NCBI RefSeq assembly: GCF_031010175.1
Contig: NZ_JAUAMB010000012.1
Location: 1-64,000, forward strand
Source: Halomonas sp. SpR1
GTDB taxonomy: Bacteria > Pseudomonadota > Gammaproteobacteria > Pseudomonadales > Halomonadaceae
Length of the DNA: 64,000 nt
Direction of reading: 5' to 3'
Below are positions 26,872 through 34,385 of this stretch, piece after piece; the first letter of the stretch is position 1; every line of letters begins with the position of its first letter. The position numbers and the translations under genes were made by a program. Under the pieces are notes generated by a model. The model did not search any database. It saw nothing but the letters and a program-made list of their open reading frames with translations, and was not told where the DNA came from.

Positions 26872-28560
26872 ATGGCGGCGCAGCAGGATGAGTTTGAAAC
26901 AATAGCAAGCACAACAGTGATCGAGTCTCTGCTGAATACCTTGATCGAGACAGGCGGTGTGTCACTCTGCCTTGCCGCGACGGGTGCTCGCCCAGAGCCT
27001 ATAGTGTTGATGGAGCAGCACCTGGGGCAAGCCTTGGTGATGGATCTCTCATCGATTGATTATTTACTTCAGCACCTTCAGGGCGGGGCTGCTTTCTATT
27101 TGCGCGGGCAGGCGCAGGGTAAAGTGATCCAGACGCCGCTACTGCACCTGACGGAAACGCGCCAGGCTGGGGGGCGCTTTTTATGTTGTAGTGATTATCC
27201 TGCATCGTTGGACGTGCTGCAGCGTCGTGAGTCCTTTCGCGCTGAGCTGCGCATGGGGATGGTGGTGTCGGCAGGTTTGTATGGTGGTGATGCTGAGATA
27301 GAGGGTGAGCTGCGGGATTTATCCCAAGACGGCTGCCAGCTTGAATTGCCATTGGCGGCCAGCGGTCTGTTGGCCGAGGCTGCTAATCCCCTGAAGTTGG
27401 CGTTTACCTTTCCTGACGGTACCTATTTTGAAGTGCTTGGAGAAGCTCGCCATCAAAAGACAGATGCTGAGCGACACTTGCTCCGTGTTGGTTTCAACTT
27501 CGTTGAGTGCAGTGCGGAGCAAGAGCGGCAAATTTGGTATTTCGTATGTGAAATAGAGCGCGAAGCGGCTCGCTATAAAAAAGAGGAGCAGAGTGAGCGC
27601 CAGCCCTCTCCGCTGTTCGCCCTGGCAAGCAAGCGATCAGGTGCCGGAGAATTGCTTGGGCGTCGTGACCTCAGGCGCTACGCTACTCCTATGGCGCGCC
27701 GGCTGGTAAAAGTCGCTGCCTACTTGGATGCGCAATTACTGGCATTACAGCAAGGTAGCGATATCGATGGGCGCCAACTCTCCCGCTATGCTGATCGCAT
27801 ATTAGATCTTCATGAAGAGGATCGTGAAGCACTACTATTCGCATCACGCTGCTTATCTCCAGAGCCTTTAATCGTGCGCCACGGGATTGCCGTGGCTATT
27901 CATTTGCTCGACTTTGTGGGTGCCAGCATGCCCCGCGAGCTGCGCAAGGCGATAGTGGCCAGCGGTCTTATACATGATCTTGGTAAAGCGCTGGTTCCAC
28001 AGGTTTTGTTCAAAGCGCCGCACTTTGAAGCGAGTCATCGAAAAGCGATCAGTGAGCATGTTCAATTGCTGCTTGATCGTTTGCATGGCTGTCAGTGGCT
28101 GTCGGCAGGTGTGGCTCAGGCGGTCATTGGCGGGATTAATGAGCGTATGGATGGTAGCGGGTATCCAGGCGGATTGAGTGGGGCTGACCTCAGTGAGTTG
28201 GCAAAAGCGAGTGCCGTTGTCGACGTAGTAGAGGCAATGCGTCGCGACCGTACAGATAGGTCGGCTAAGACAGTGCAGCAAATTTATCGTCATTTATTGC
28301 AGCACCCACATCACTTTGATATGCGCTGGATTAAGCGCTACATCGACCATTTTAAGGGTCTGCCAGTGGGCTCGCTAGCGCGCTTTTCCAGTCAGCAGCA
28401 GGGTTGGATATTACGCATTGATGCTAAAGGCAACCCCACAGAGGTATTGCTCGCGCCACAGGTTGAGCCGCCCATGCGTGACAATGTGGGGGTGGTTGTG
28501 CGGAATAATATTACTGAGCGGCTTGGTCGAACGGTAGGTGAGATCGCCGTGTCTACCTGA
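26872..28560 (+). CDS. YcgR-type PilZ protein fused to a variant HD-GYP domain
   Basis: This 562-residue protein joins three parts. Residues about 15-115 look like the YcgR N-terminal domain. Residues 118-225 are a PilZ domain with both c-di-GMP-binding motifs (RRESFR at 118-123 and DLSQDG at 149-154). Residues about 330-500 are HD-GYP-like. The HD pair (H368, D369, in HDLGK) and the DGSGYP loop (427-432) are intact. The usual HHE before the loop is G-I-N-E (421-424), so a metal-binding histidine pair is lost. The protein could be a c-di-GMP-gated flagellar brake whose HD-GYP part is a weak phosphodiesterase or a sensor. GTGAGGCGAG precedes the ATG. Confidence 0.88.
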   Translation: MAAQQDEFETIASTTVIESLLNTLIETGGVSLCLAATGARPEPIVLMEQHLGQALVMDLSSIDYLLQHLQGGAAFYLRGQAQGKVIQTPLLHLTETRQAGGRFLCCSDYPASLDVLQRRESFRAELRMGMVVSAGLYGGDAEIEGELRDLSQDGCQLELPLAASGLLAEAANPLKLAFTFPDGTYFEVLGEARHQKTDAERHLLRVGFNFVECSAEQERQIWYFVCEIEREAARYKKEEQSERQPSPLFALASKRSGAGELLGRRDLRRYATPMARRLVKVAAYLDAQLLALQQGSDIDGRQLSRYADRILDLHEEDREALLFASRCLSPEPLIVRHGIAVAIHLLDFVGASMPRELRKAIVASGLIHDLGKALVPQVLFKAPHFEASHRKAISEHVQLLLDRLHGCQWLSAGVAQAVIGGINERMDGSGYPGGLSGADLSELAKASAVVDVVEAMRRDRTDRSAKTVQQIYRHLLQHPHHFDMRWIKRYIDHFKGLPVGSLARFSSQQQGWILRIDAKGNPTEVLLAPQVEPPMRDNVGVVVRNNITERLGRTVGEIAVST

Positions 28561-28637
28561 GGGAGATGGCGAGGCGGTAGTGAGCGATAAGTGTTAGTTG
28601 TTGTCATAGCAATGCTGAAAAAAGCGCTGTGGGCCGT

Positions 28638-28664
28638 TAAAGTCGCCTAGATCCGCGCCGATAG
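28638..28664 (+). promoter_or_regulatory. Sigma-28 (FliA) promoter of the fliS operon
   Basis: TAAAGTCG (28638-28645), an 11-base spacer and GCCGATAG (28657-28664) match the sigma-28 consensus. It lies about 100 bases before the fliS start. Confidence 0.88.
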
Positions 28665-28708
28665 TTACTTATAGTGCCGTACGTAGTTTATTTTTGTCTT
28701 TTAATATC

Positions 28709-28746
28709 CGTGGTTTCTCACTATCTAAAGTGGGCATAAAACCACG
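28709..28746 (+). promoter_or_regulatory. 5'UTR hairpin next to the fliS ribosome-binding site
   Basis: CGTGGTTT (28709-28716) pairs with AAACCACG (28739-28746), and an inner CACT/AGTG pair closes a six-base loop. The structure ends three bases before the AGGAG of fliS, inside the predicted sigma-28 transcript, so it could influence translation initiation. Its role is inferred only. Confidence 0.5.
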
Positions 28747-28762
28747 CACAGGAGTTCCGCTT

Positions 28763-29179
28763 ATGACTTACTCTCGCGGTGGCGCCGCCTATGGGCGGGG
28801 AGCTAACGCTTATGCGCGTGTCGGCGTAGAAAGCGGAGTGATGTCGGCAGATCCACATCAGCTTATCGTCATGTTGTTTGACGGTGCCCAGGCCGCTATT
28901 CGTGCTGCGCGTATTCATATTCAGGCGGGCAATACAGCCGAGAAAGGGAAGTCGATATCGAAAGCGTTGGATATCGTTAATAACGGCCTTGCCGCCGCCC
29001 TTGATCAAGAGAAAGGTGGCGAAATTGCCGAGCGTTTAGCATCACTTTATGACTATATCGCTCGCCTGCTGTTGGCAGCGAATCTGCGTAATGATGAAGA
29101 GAGCTTAAACCAGGCCGAGCGCCTTCTCGAAGATATCGCCTCGGCCTGGCGTGATATCGGTCAACAGCAGAGCGCGTGA
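28763..29179 (+). CDS. fliS: Flagellin export chaperone FliS
   Basis: FliS binds flagellin in the cytoplasm and escorts it to the export gate. The 138-residue product has the family segments SADPHQLIVMLFDGAQAAIR and EIAERLASLYDYIARLLLAA. I start at the ATG at 28763, with AGGAG upstream; an in-frame upstream start has no ribosome site. A sigma-28 promoter precedes it. It begins the fliS-fliT-fliK2-flhB2 run. The N-terminus is glycine-rich (YSRGGAAYGRGANAYARVG). Confidence 0.95.
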   Translation: MTYSRGGAAYGRGANAYARVGVESGVMSADPHQLIVMLFDGAQAAIRAARIHIQAGNTAEKGKSISKALDIVNNGLAAALDQEKGGEIAERLASLYDYIARLLLAANLRNDEESLNQAERLLEDIASAWRDIGQQQSA

Positions 29180-29186
29180 GGCAATA

Positions 29187-29597
29187 ATGTCAGCATCTAC
29201 ATCTGCTCATGATAAAAATGCTCAACAGGCGTTGCTCGCTAGCTATGAAACGCTATTGAGCCGCGTTGAATATATGCATGAACTTGCCAATGCCGAGCAG
29301 TGGGCAGAGCTGATCGATCAGCGTACAAGCTATGTGGTGCTGGTGGAGCAGCTGCGTGAGCTGGATACTAACGTTGAGCTTGATGCGTCTGCCCAGCAGC
29401 GGAAAGCAGAGCTACTAGAGCGCATTCTTGAGCATGATGTGGAGATTCGGCGTCGGTTGGTGTCGCGTCGTGATGAATTGGGCAAGCTAATTGAAGTGTC
29501 TCAGCGTCAGCGAGACTTGCACCGCGCTTATGCGCCCCAGCAAGGCCCTGCGGTAGCCTACGAAGCGGATGATCCTAACTCCACGAGGTCATCGTGA
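29187..29597 (+). CDS. fliT: FliT-like flagellar chaperone
   Basis: This 136-residue, highly charged helical protein directly follows fliS, the usual place of FliT, the FliD export chaperone that also inhibits FlhDC in enterics. The family is poorly conserved, so the assignment rests on size, helical character (LLASYETLLSRVEYMHELA, ERILEHDVEIRRRL) and position. I start at the ATG at 29187, with GTGAGG upstream. The stop overlaps the next gene (GTGA). The expected client fliD is not in this window. Confidence 0.78.
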   Translation: MSASTSAHDKNAQQALLASYETLLSRVEYMHELANAEQWAELIDQRTSYVVLVEQLRELDTNVELDASAQQRKAELLERILEHDVEIRRRLVSRRDELGKLIEVSQRQRDLHRAYAPQQGPAVAYEADDPNSTRSS

Positions 29598-31009
29598 GCG
29601 GTATCACTCCTCTTATTGATACGCTCTTGCATCAGGTGCTAGGGCGGCAAGGGGAGCTGTCGTTGCAGCGGGCGCTGGATCAACCCGTAAAGCCTATTCA
29701 CCCAGGTCAAGGGCCGCGGGCAGTGATGGGCGATGCTAATTTGGATGGGCGGGCTACGACGTCACCGTTAAGCGATTTAAAACGGTTGCCACTTCCCGCC
29801 GATGGAGGGCGAACATTACCCCGCGGTGAAGTGCCGCCCTCTCCGCAGGGATCTACGCAGACACATTTTAGTCCTGCTGCGAGGACGATCGCCGATGTTT
29901 TGCTGCGTTTCCCCGCACCTCCTTCAGTAATGCGGCCAGAAGCGCCTCTTATTACCAGTCAGGAAACCCCAACGGCGAGTGCAGTAGCAACGCGCTTAGA
30001 GGCCAGTATTCGCGATAGTGGTTTATTTTATGAGTCGCACCTAAAGCGCTGGTTTCAGGGGGAAGGAACCCGCCAGCAGCTAATGAACCAACCGCAGATG
30101 CAGCCTGGCCCTCGCTCACTTGCTTCGCTTTTACCGATAAGCTTGAGTGGAGCCCCCCCAGCGTCGGCATCCTCCACCGCGGCGCCTCAAGCTACAGCAC
30201 CTCAAGCTGCAGCACCTTCAGCTACAGCATCCTCAGTTGGGGTGTCTCCAACTGCCCCATCTGCTGGCCCCCCAGCGGGGCTGGCGTCTGCGCCGCTGGC
30301 GCCTTTGGCAGCTCCGCTAGTGGGGCAGGGGGGGATGTCTATTTTACCTAATGTACCGCTAATACCTGTTACTCATGAGCAAGGTTTAACTGCTCGCTTG
30401 GCGGGTGCGCCTCATTCATTAGCAACTGGCTCGACGGCTACTCAGGCTCCTGCTGTGGCTTCGCAGGTATCGTCCAGCCCCGCCCAGGCTGGTTCTGCTG
30501 CAACACCTGCCGAGGTACGAGACGGTCATCAGGCAAGAGCAGAGTTAAGCCAAGCTCGGGAGGTCGCAGAGCTGATGGCCAATCGCCCCGCTCGCGAGGT
30601 CGTCCACGAAAGCTTGCAGAGTCTGGTACGCCAGCAGCTTGAAATGCTGGTGATGCCGACTATCCGCTGGGAAGGCGATGTCTGGGCAGGCATTTTTATG
30701 GCCTTGGTCATCAACCTGCCTGCCCGAGAGGAAGGGGGGGAGGGCAAGCAGCAAGAGGGCGAGCAGGATGGTGGGTGGCGCTCTGATATGCAGCTAGATG
30801 TTCCCAACTTGGGAGCGTTCAATGCCTCCCTTTGGCTTTATCGAAACGTGCTGAGTATCGATTTCACCACTGACAGCACAGAGGTTTATCAACGTATCGA
30901 TGCCGGATTGCCGGCATTAGAGAAGCGGCTAAGCGCCTTGGATTTGCAAAATGTGCAGCTTCGCGCACGCCATATCGAAGCGGAGGCAGCCTATGGCAAC
31001 GCCGGGTGA
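29594..31009 (+). CDS. Second FliK-like hook-length control protein
   Basis: This 471-residue protein starts with a GTG that overlaps the fliT stop. The first 330 residues are low-complexity and Ala/Pro/Ser/Thr-rich (for example repeated APQA units near 195-215), as in FliK ruler regions. The last 120 residues resemble the FliK C-terminal switch fold (WEGDVWAGIFMALVINLPA, LGAFNASLWLYRNVLSIDF). The gene contains several seven-base G or C runs (30153, 30328, 30734). It lies next to a gene for an FlhB C-terminal homologue, which supports a role in export specificity. The true hook ruler is probably the fliK at 18355. Confidence 0.75.
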   Translation: MSGITPLIDTLLHQVLGRQGELSLQRALDQPVKPIHPGQGPRAVMGDANLDGRATTSPLSDLKRLPLPADGGRTLPRGEVPPSPQGSTQTHFSPAARTIADVLLRFPAPPSVMRPEAPLITSQETPTASAVATRLEASIRDSGLFYESHLKRWFQGEGTRQQLMNQPQMQPGPRSLASLLPISLSGAPPASASSTAAPQATAPQAAAPSATASSVGVSPTAPSAGPPAGLASAPLAPLAAPLVGQGGMSILPNVPLIPVTHEQGLTARLAGAPHSLATGSTATQAPAVASQVSSSPAQAGSAATPAEVRDGHQARAELSQAREVAELMANRPAREVVHESLQSLVRQQLEMLVMPTIRWEGDVWAGIFMALVINLPAREEGGEGKQQEGEQDGGWRSDMQLDVPNLGAFNASLWLYRNVLSIDFTTDSTEVYQRIDAGLPALEKRLSALDLQNVQLRARHIEAEAAYGNAG

Positions 31010-31286
31010 ACGCCGCCGCCAAGCCGTTGCCTTGGCTTATCAGGAGGACGATCGTGCGCCTCGTGTGGTGGCGAAAGGCTATGGGGACTTGGCCGAGCGT
31101 ATTATGGCTGAAGCTCATCGCCAGGGTATTTATGTGCATGACGCCCCCGAGCTGGTAGCGCTTTTAATGCAACTGGATTTGGATGCAGAAATCCCTCCAG
31201 GTCTTTATCAGATCGTCGCAGAACTCCTGGTATGGGTGTTCGAATTATCAGAAGAAGGGCTAAGTCATCGTGAAATGCCTGAGTAG
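30993..31286 (+). CDS. FlhB C-terminal domain homologue (FlhB2/FlhX type)
   Basis: This 97-residue protein aligns with the post-cleavage C-terminal part of FlhB. Its AVALAYQEDDRAPRVVAKG corresponds to AIALTYQEGSMGAPRLVAKG in FlhB of this window, and the rest follows through IPPGLYQIVAELLVWVFEL. It lacks the transmembrane domain and the NPTH autocleavage site. Similar small proteins (FlhX in Helicobacter) can substitute for cleaved FlhB. GGAGG precedes the ATG at 30993, which lies inside the end of the FliK-like gene (17-base overlap). Confidence 0.88.
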   Translation: MATPGERRRQAVALAYQEDDRAPRVVAKGYGDLAERIMAEAHRQGIYVHDAPELVALLMQLDLDAEIPPGLYQIVAELLVWVFELSEEGLSHREMPE

Positions 31287-31348
31287 CCAATTACAGACAT
31301 TGTGTGTAACCATGAGGTTCGGTAATAAAAAGTCATTAACGGCGCCAG

Positions 31349-31354
31349 TATAAT
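31349..31354 (+). promoter_or_regulatory. Candidate -10 element upstream of flhDC
   Basis: A perfect TATAAT lies about 40 bases before the flhD start, in the 106-base gap after the FlhB-like gene. No good TTGACA is found at the proper spacing, so an activator-dependent sigma-70 promoter is plausible but unproven. Confidence 0.4.
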
Positions 31355-31392
31355 GGTCACAACATCGCGCCTGAGTCGTTCAATGGGACATC

Positions 31393-31725
31393 ATGAGTCA
31401 AACCAACTTTCTCGATGAAATTCAGGAAATAAATTTAGCTTATTTGCTTCTAGCGCAGCGCTTGCTTGATGAAGATCGTGAGGCTGCTATGTTTCGATTA
31501 AAAATAGATAGCGATGTCGCTGATCTGATTGTGTCGCTTAGCGCGCGCCAACTGACCAAGCTGGCGCGAACCAGTCAGCTGCTGTGCCGGTTTAGTCAAA
31601 TGAGTGCTGAGCGGCTTCGTCAGCTCACTGATAATCCGCGCGATCAGGGGCTGGCAGGCTTACATGCCTCGTTGTTATTGGCTGGAGAAACATTTGAGCC
31701 AATGCCTTCGGAGGACACAAAATGA
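31393..31725 (+). CDS. flhD: Flagellar master regulator subunit FlhD
   Basis: FlhD pairs with FlhC to activate class II flagellar promoters with sigma-70. The 110-residue product matches the family ([38 protein letters not shown]). It overlaps flhC by ATGA. FlhDC is typical of enterics, some beta- and some gammaproteobacteria. Its presence here suggests the cascade does not rest on FleQ, which is not seen in the window. Confidence 0.96.
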   Translation: MSQTNFLDEIQEINLAYLLLAQRLLDEDREAAMFRLKIDSDVADLIVSLSARQLTKLARTSQLLCRFSQMSAERLRQLTDNPRDQGLAGLHASLLLAGETFEPMPSEDTK

Positions 31726-32264
31726 GCCAGAAAAGCTTGATCGATGAAATGCACCAAGTGCAGTTGGCAATCGAATTGATTGAGCTTGGGGCACGGCTGC
31801 AGGTGTTGGAAACAGAAACCGAATTGAGCCGTACGCGTTTGATCAAGCTTTATAAGGAAGTGCGTGGTATGTCTCCCCCAAAGGGGATGCTGCCTTTTTC
31901 CACTGATTGGTTTATTACCTGGCTTCCCAATGTTCATTCGTCACTGTTTTACAATATTTACTTAAGTCTGAAAGGGGCGGCAGGTTGTGATCGAATCGAT
32001 GCCTTCGTCAAAGCGTATCGGCTCTATGACGAACAAATGTCGCTGGAGAAGGTGGAGCCGGTTCTTGGGCTTACCCGTGCCTGGACGCTAATACGTTTTT
32101 TCGAGAGTGATTTACTCCAGCTTAATCAATGCACACGCTGCGGCGGGAAGTTTGTGGCGCATGCCCATAGCCCCGCCCAGCACTACGTTTGCGGCATATG
32201 TCAGCCACCTTCACGGGCGGGGAAAACACGCAAAGCACAGCAAGAGAATAGTGAAAAAATGTAA
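31722..32264 (+). CDS. flhC: Flagellar master regulator subunit FlhC
   Basis: FlhC is the zinc-containing DNA-binding partner of FlhD. The 180-residue product has the zinc ligands C137, C140, C157 and C160, the same spacing as E. coli FlhC, and the conserved [20 protein letters not shown] segment. The start overlaps the flhD stop. The C-terminus is lysine- and arginine-rich. Confidence 0.96.
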   Translation: MSQKSLIDEMHQVQLAIELIELGARLQVLETETELSRTRLIKLYKEVRGMSPPKGMLPFSTDWFITWLPNVHSSLFYNIYLSLKGAAGCDRIDAFVKAYRLYDEQMSLEKVEPVLGLTRAWTLIRFFESDLLQLNQCTRCGGKFVAHAHSPAQHYVCGICQPPSRAGKTRKAQQENSEKM

Positions 32265-32397
32265 CAACCTCATCGGCCTCGCCACCAATAGAAAGAATTA
32301 GGGTATAAGACGTAGTGATGAGTGCTTGGTCATAAATTATGAGCGTACCGGCGTAGATAGCTACAAAAGTTAGCGATACTTTTTAATTAGACAACAG

Positions 32398-32424
32398 CTT
32401 AGCCCTAGTATGATTGGGCGTAAG
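32398..32424. other. Interrupted hairpin in the flhC-motA gap
   Basis: CTTAGCCC (32398-32405) can pair with GGGC-g-TAAG (32416-32424) around a ten-base loop. It lies in the 254-base gap between flhC and the motA start. There is no T-run, so termination is doubtful. The rest of the gap shows no gene and no consensus sigma-28 site. Confidence 0.3.
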
Positions 32425-32518
32425 TTATGCTTGGGATGGAACATCTCTTAAACATCAGAACAGGTGGCTAAGTTTTGGTTCCCTTACATTAATACTGAAT
32501 ACCGCAAGGACTCTGCTT

Positions 32519-33388
32519 GTGCTGATACCTCTAGGCTATGTAATCGTATTGCTGTCTGTCTTTGGTGGCTATGTGCTGGCGGGTGGCAGCTTAGGCCCCC
32601 TGTACCAACCTCTTGAACTCCTCATCATTGGTGGGGCTGGCGTTGGTGCATTTATCGCAGCGAACAACGGCAAGGCGATTAAAGCCACATTTAAAATTCT
32701 GCCCCGGCTCAAGCGCGCAAAAAAATATAACAAAACACTTTATATGGAGCTGATGGCTCTGCAGTTCAAATTACTCTCCAAGATTCGCCGTGAGGGGATG
32801 TTAGGCATTGAGCGGGATATTGATAATCCGCAAGAGAGCCCTCTATTCCAGGAGCACCCTACGGTGCTGGCTGATCCGCATATCATGAATTTCCTGACGG
32901 ATTACCTGCGCTTAATGGTTAGCGGTGGTATGGAGCCTATGGAAATCGATGAGCTGATGTTGCATGAGATTGAAGTCTTTGAGCAGGAGGCCCATGTGCC
33001 CATTGATGCCATTGCCAAAGTGGGCGATGCAATGCCTGCTTTCGGTATCGTGGCGGCGGTGATGGGGGTTGTTAAAACACTGACCTATGCCGACGCCTCA
33101 CCGACCCAGATGGGCGAGATGATTGCTCACGCGCTAGTGGGCACCTTCCTGGGTATTTTGCTGGGCTATGGTTTTGTCAGCCCCCTTGCAAGCTACATTG
33201 ACCGGCAGGCTAAAGAAGCTGAAAAAATGCTCCAGTGTATTCGCATCACGCTGCTGGCCAGTTTGCATGGTTATGCGCCGCAGTTGGCCGTTGAGTTTGG
33301 CCGCAAGGCACTATTTACTGCAGAGCGCCCAAGCTTTATCGAGCTTGAAGAGTACGTGAGGGATGCAAAAAAGGCCGGTAGCGCATGA
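32519..33388 (+). CDS. motA: Flagellar motor stator protein MotA
   Basis: MotA forms the stator ion channel with MotB. I place the start at a GTG at 32519, eight bases after AAGGA; this gives 289 residues beginning in the first transmembrane helix (LGYVIVLLSVFGGYVLAGG), as in other MotA proteins. An in-frame ATG at 32414 would add 35 atypical residues. The family motifs IDAIAKVGDAMPAFGIVAAV and MIAHALVGTFLGILLGYGFV are present. It overlaps motB by ATGA. Confidence 0.94.
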   Translation: MLIPLGYVIVLLSVFGGYVLAGGSLGPLYQPLELLIIGGAGVGAFIAANNGKAIKATFKILPRLKRAKKYNKTLYMELMALQFKLLSKIRREGMLGIERDIDNPQESPLFQEHPTVLADPHIMNFLTDYLRLMVSGGMEPMEIDELMLHEIEVFEQEAHVPIDAIAKVGDAMPAFGIVAAVMGVVKTLTYADASPTQMGEMIAHALVGTFLGILLGYGFVSPLASYIDRQAKEAEKMLQCIRITLLASLHGYAPQLAVEFGRKALFTAERPSFIELEEYVRDAKKAGSA

Positions 33389-34332
33389 GTAAGGGTGGTG
33401 ACAAGCGTCCGATTGTCATTCGGCGCAAAAAAGTCGTCCATGCCCATCACGGTGGCGCTTGGAAAATTGCCCTAGCGGATTTTATGACCGCTCTAATGGC
33501 TTTCTTTTTAGTGTTGTGGATTTTAAGTATAGCCAGTGAAGAAGAGCGACGGGGCGTAGCAGAGTATTTTAGCACTCCTCTCGTCAATGCCGTCACCGGT
33601 GGTGAACGCGCTGGCAGTACCAGTGCGATTCCAGGCGGCGGACCGGACCCAACCCATAGCGATGGGGAGCGGGCACGCATTGATAGCTCTCAGCGCACCC
33701 GCCCAAGCATGCAGGAGCGAAACTTCTTCAGGAATTTACAAGCGCGTATTGAGCGAGCCATTGAGCGAGATCCCGAGCTACGTCAGTTGCGCAGTCAGAT
33801 GCGTTTTGACTTGACTCGCGAAGGGCTGCGTATACAGCTGCTGGATACCGATCAGCGACCCATGTTTGAGTTAGGTAGCGATCAAGTCGCCCCCTATATG
33901 CGTAGCCTGCTACGCACTATTGCGCCGTTGTTAAACGAGCTTCCCAACGAGCTAAGTATCAGTGGGCATACCGATAGCGTTCCCTATGCGGGTGGCTATC
34001 GCGGCTACAGTAACTGGGAGCTTTCCAACGACCGCGCTAACGCATCGCGTCGCGAGCTTATTGCGGGTGGCTTTGATCCAGATCAATTACTACGCGTATC
34101 GGGCTTTGCGGATCGCGTGCTGTTGCCCGAGACTGAGCCAACCAATCCGATCAACCGACGCATAGAGCTGGTGGTGCTCTTTCCTGAGATTGCTGATGCG
34201 ATTCGCAATCCCTCGGTAATGGAATCGGGAGCTGCATCACCGGAGGCTTCGATTGAAGCGTTAGAAGCTTCAACCGAAGTGCCAATTGAATCAACACAAC
34301 AAGACGAGCCTCAGGCGCAAGCGCAAGAGTAA
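33385..34332 (+). CDS. motB: Flagellar motor stator protein MotB
   Basis: MotB anchors the stator to peptidoglycan. The single transmembrane helix contains the proton-accepting aspartate at D32 (LADFMTALMAFFLVLW), the same position as in E. coli. A plug segment and a C-terminal OmpA-like peptidoglycan-binding domain follow (LSISGHTDSVPYAGGYRGYS, NPINRRIELVVLF). The C-terminal 45 residues are an acidic, low-complexity tail. Sequence resembles proton-driven MotB. Confidence 0.95.
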   Translation: MSKGGDKRPIVIRRKKVVHAHHGGAWKIALADFMTALMAFFLVLWILSIASEEERRGVAEYFSTPLVNAVTGGERAGSTSAIPGGGPDPTHSDGERARIDSSQRTRPSMQERNFFRNLQARIERAIERDPELRQLRSQMRFDLTREGLRIQLLDTDQRPMFELGSDQVAPYMRSLLRTIAPLLNELPNELSISGHTDSVPYAGGYRGYSNWELSNDRANASRRELIAGGFDPDQLLRVSGFADRVLLPETEPTNPINRRIELVVLFPEIADAIRNPSVMESGAASPEASIEALEASTEVPIESTQQDEPQAQAQE

Positions 34333-34385
34333 CCTGAGCCTGTCATAGGCTTTCACATAAAAGCGACGTTAAGGTGGAGCGGTGC

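Noticed and set aside
32330..32395. A sigma-28 promoter before motA (around TTAGCGATAC)
   Set aside because: No TAAAG-like -35 element lies at the required 11-base spacing.
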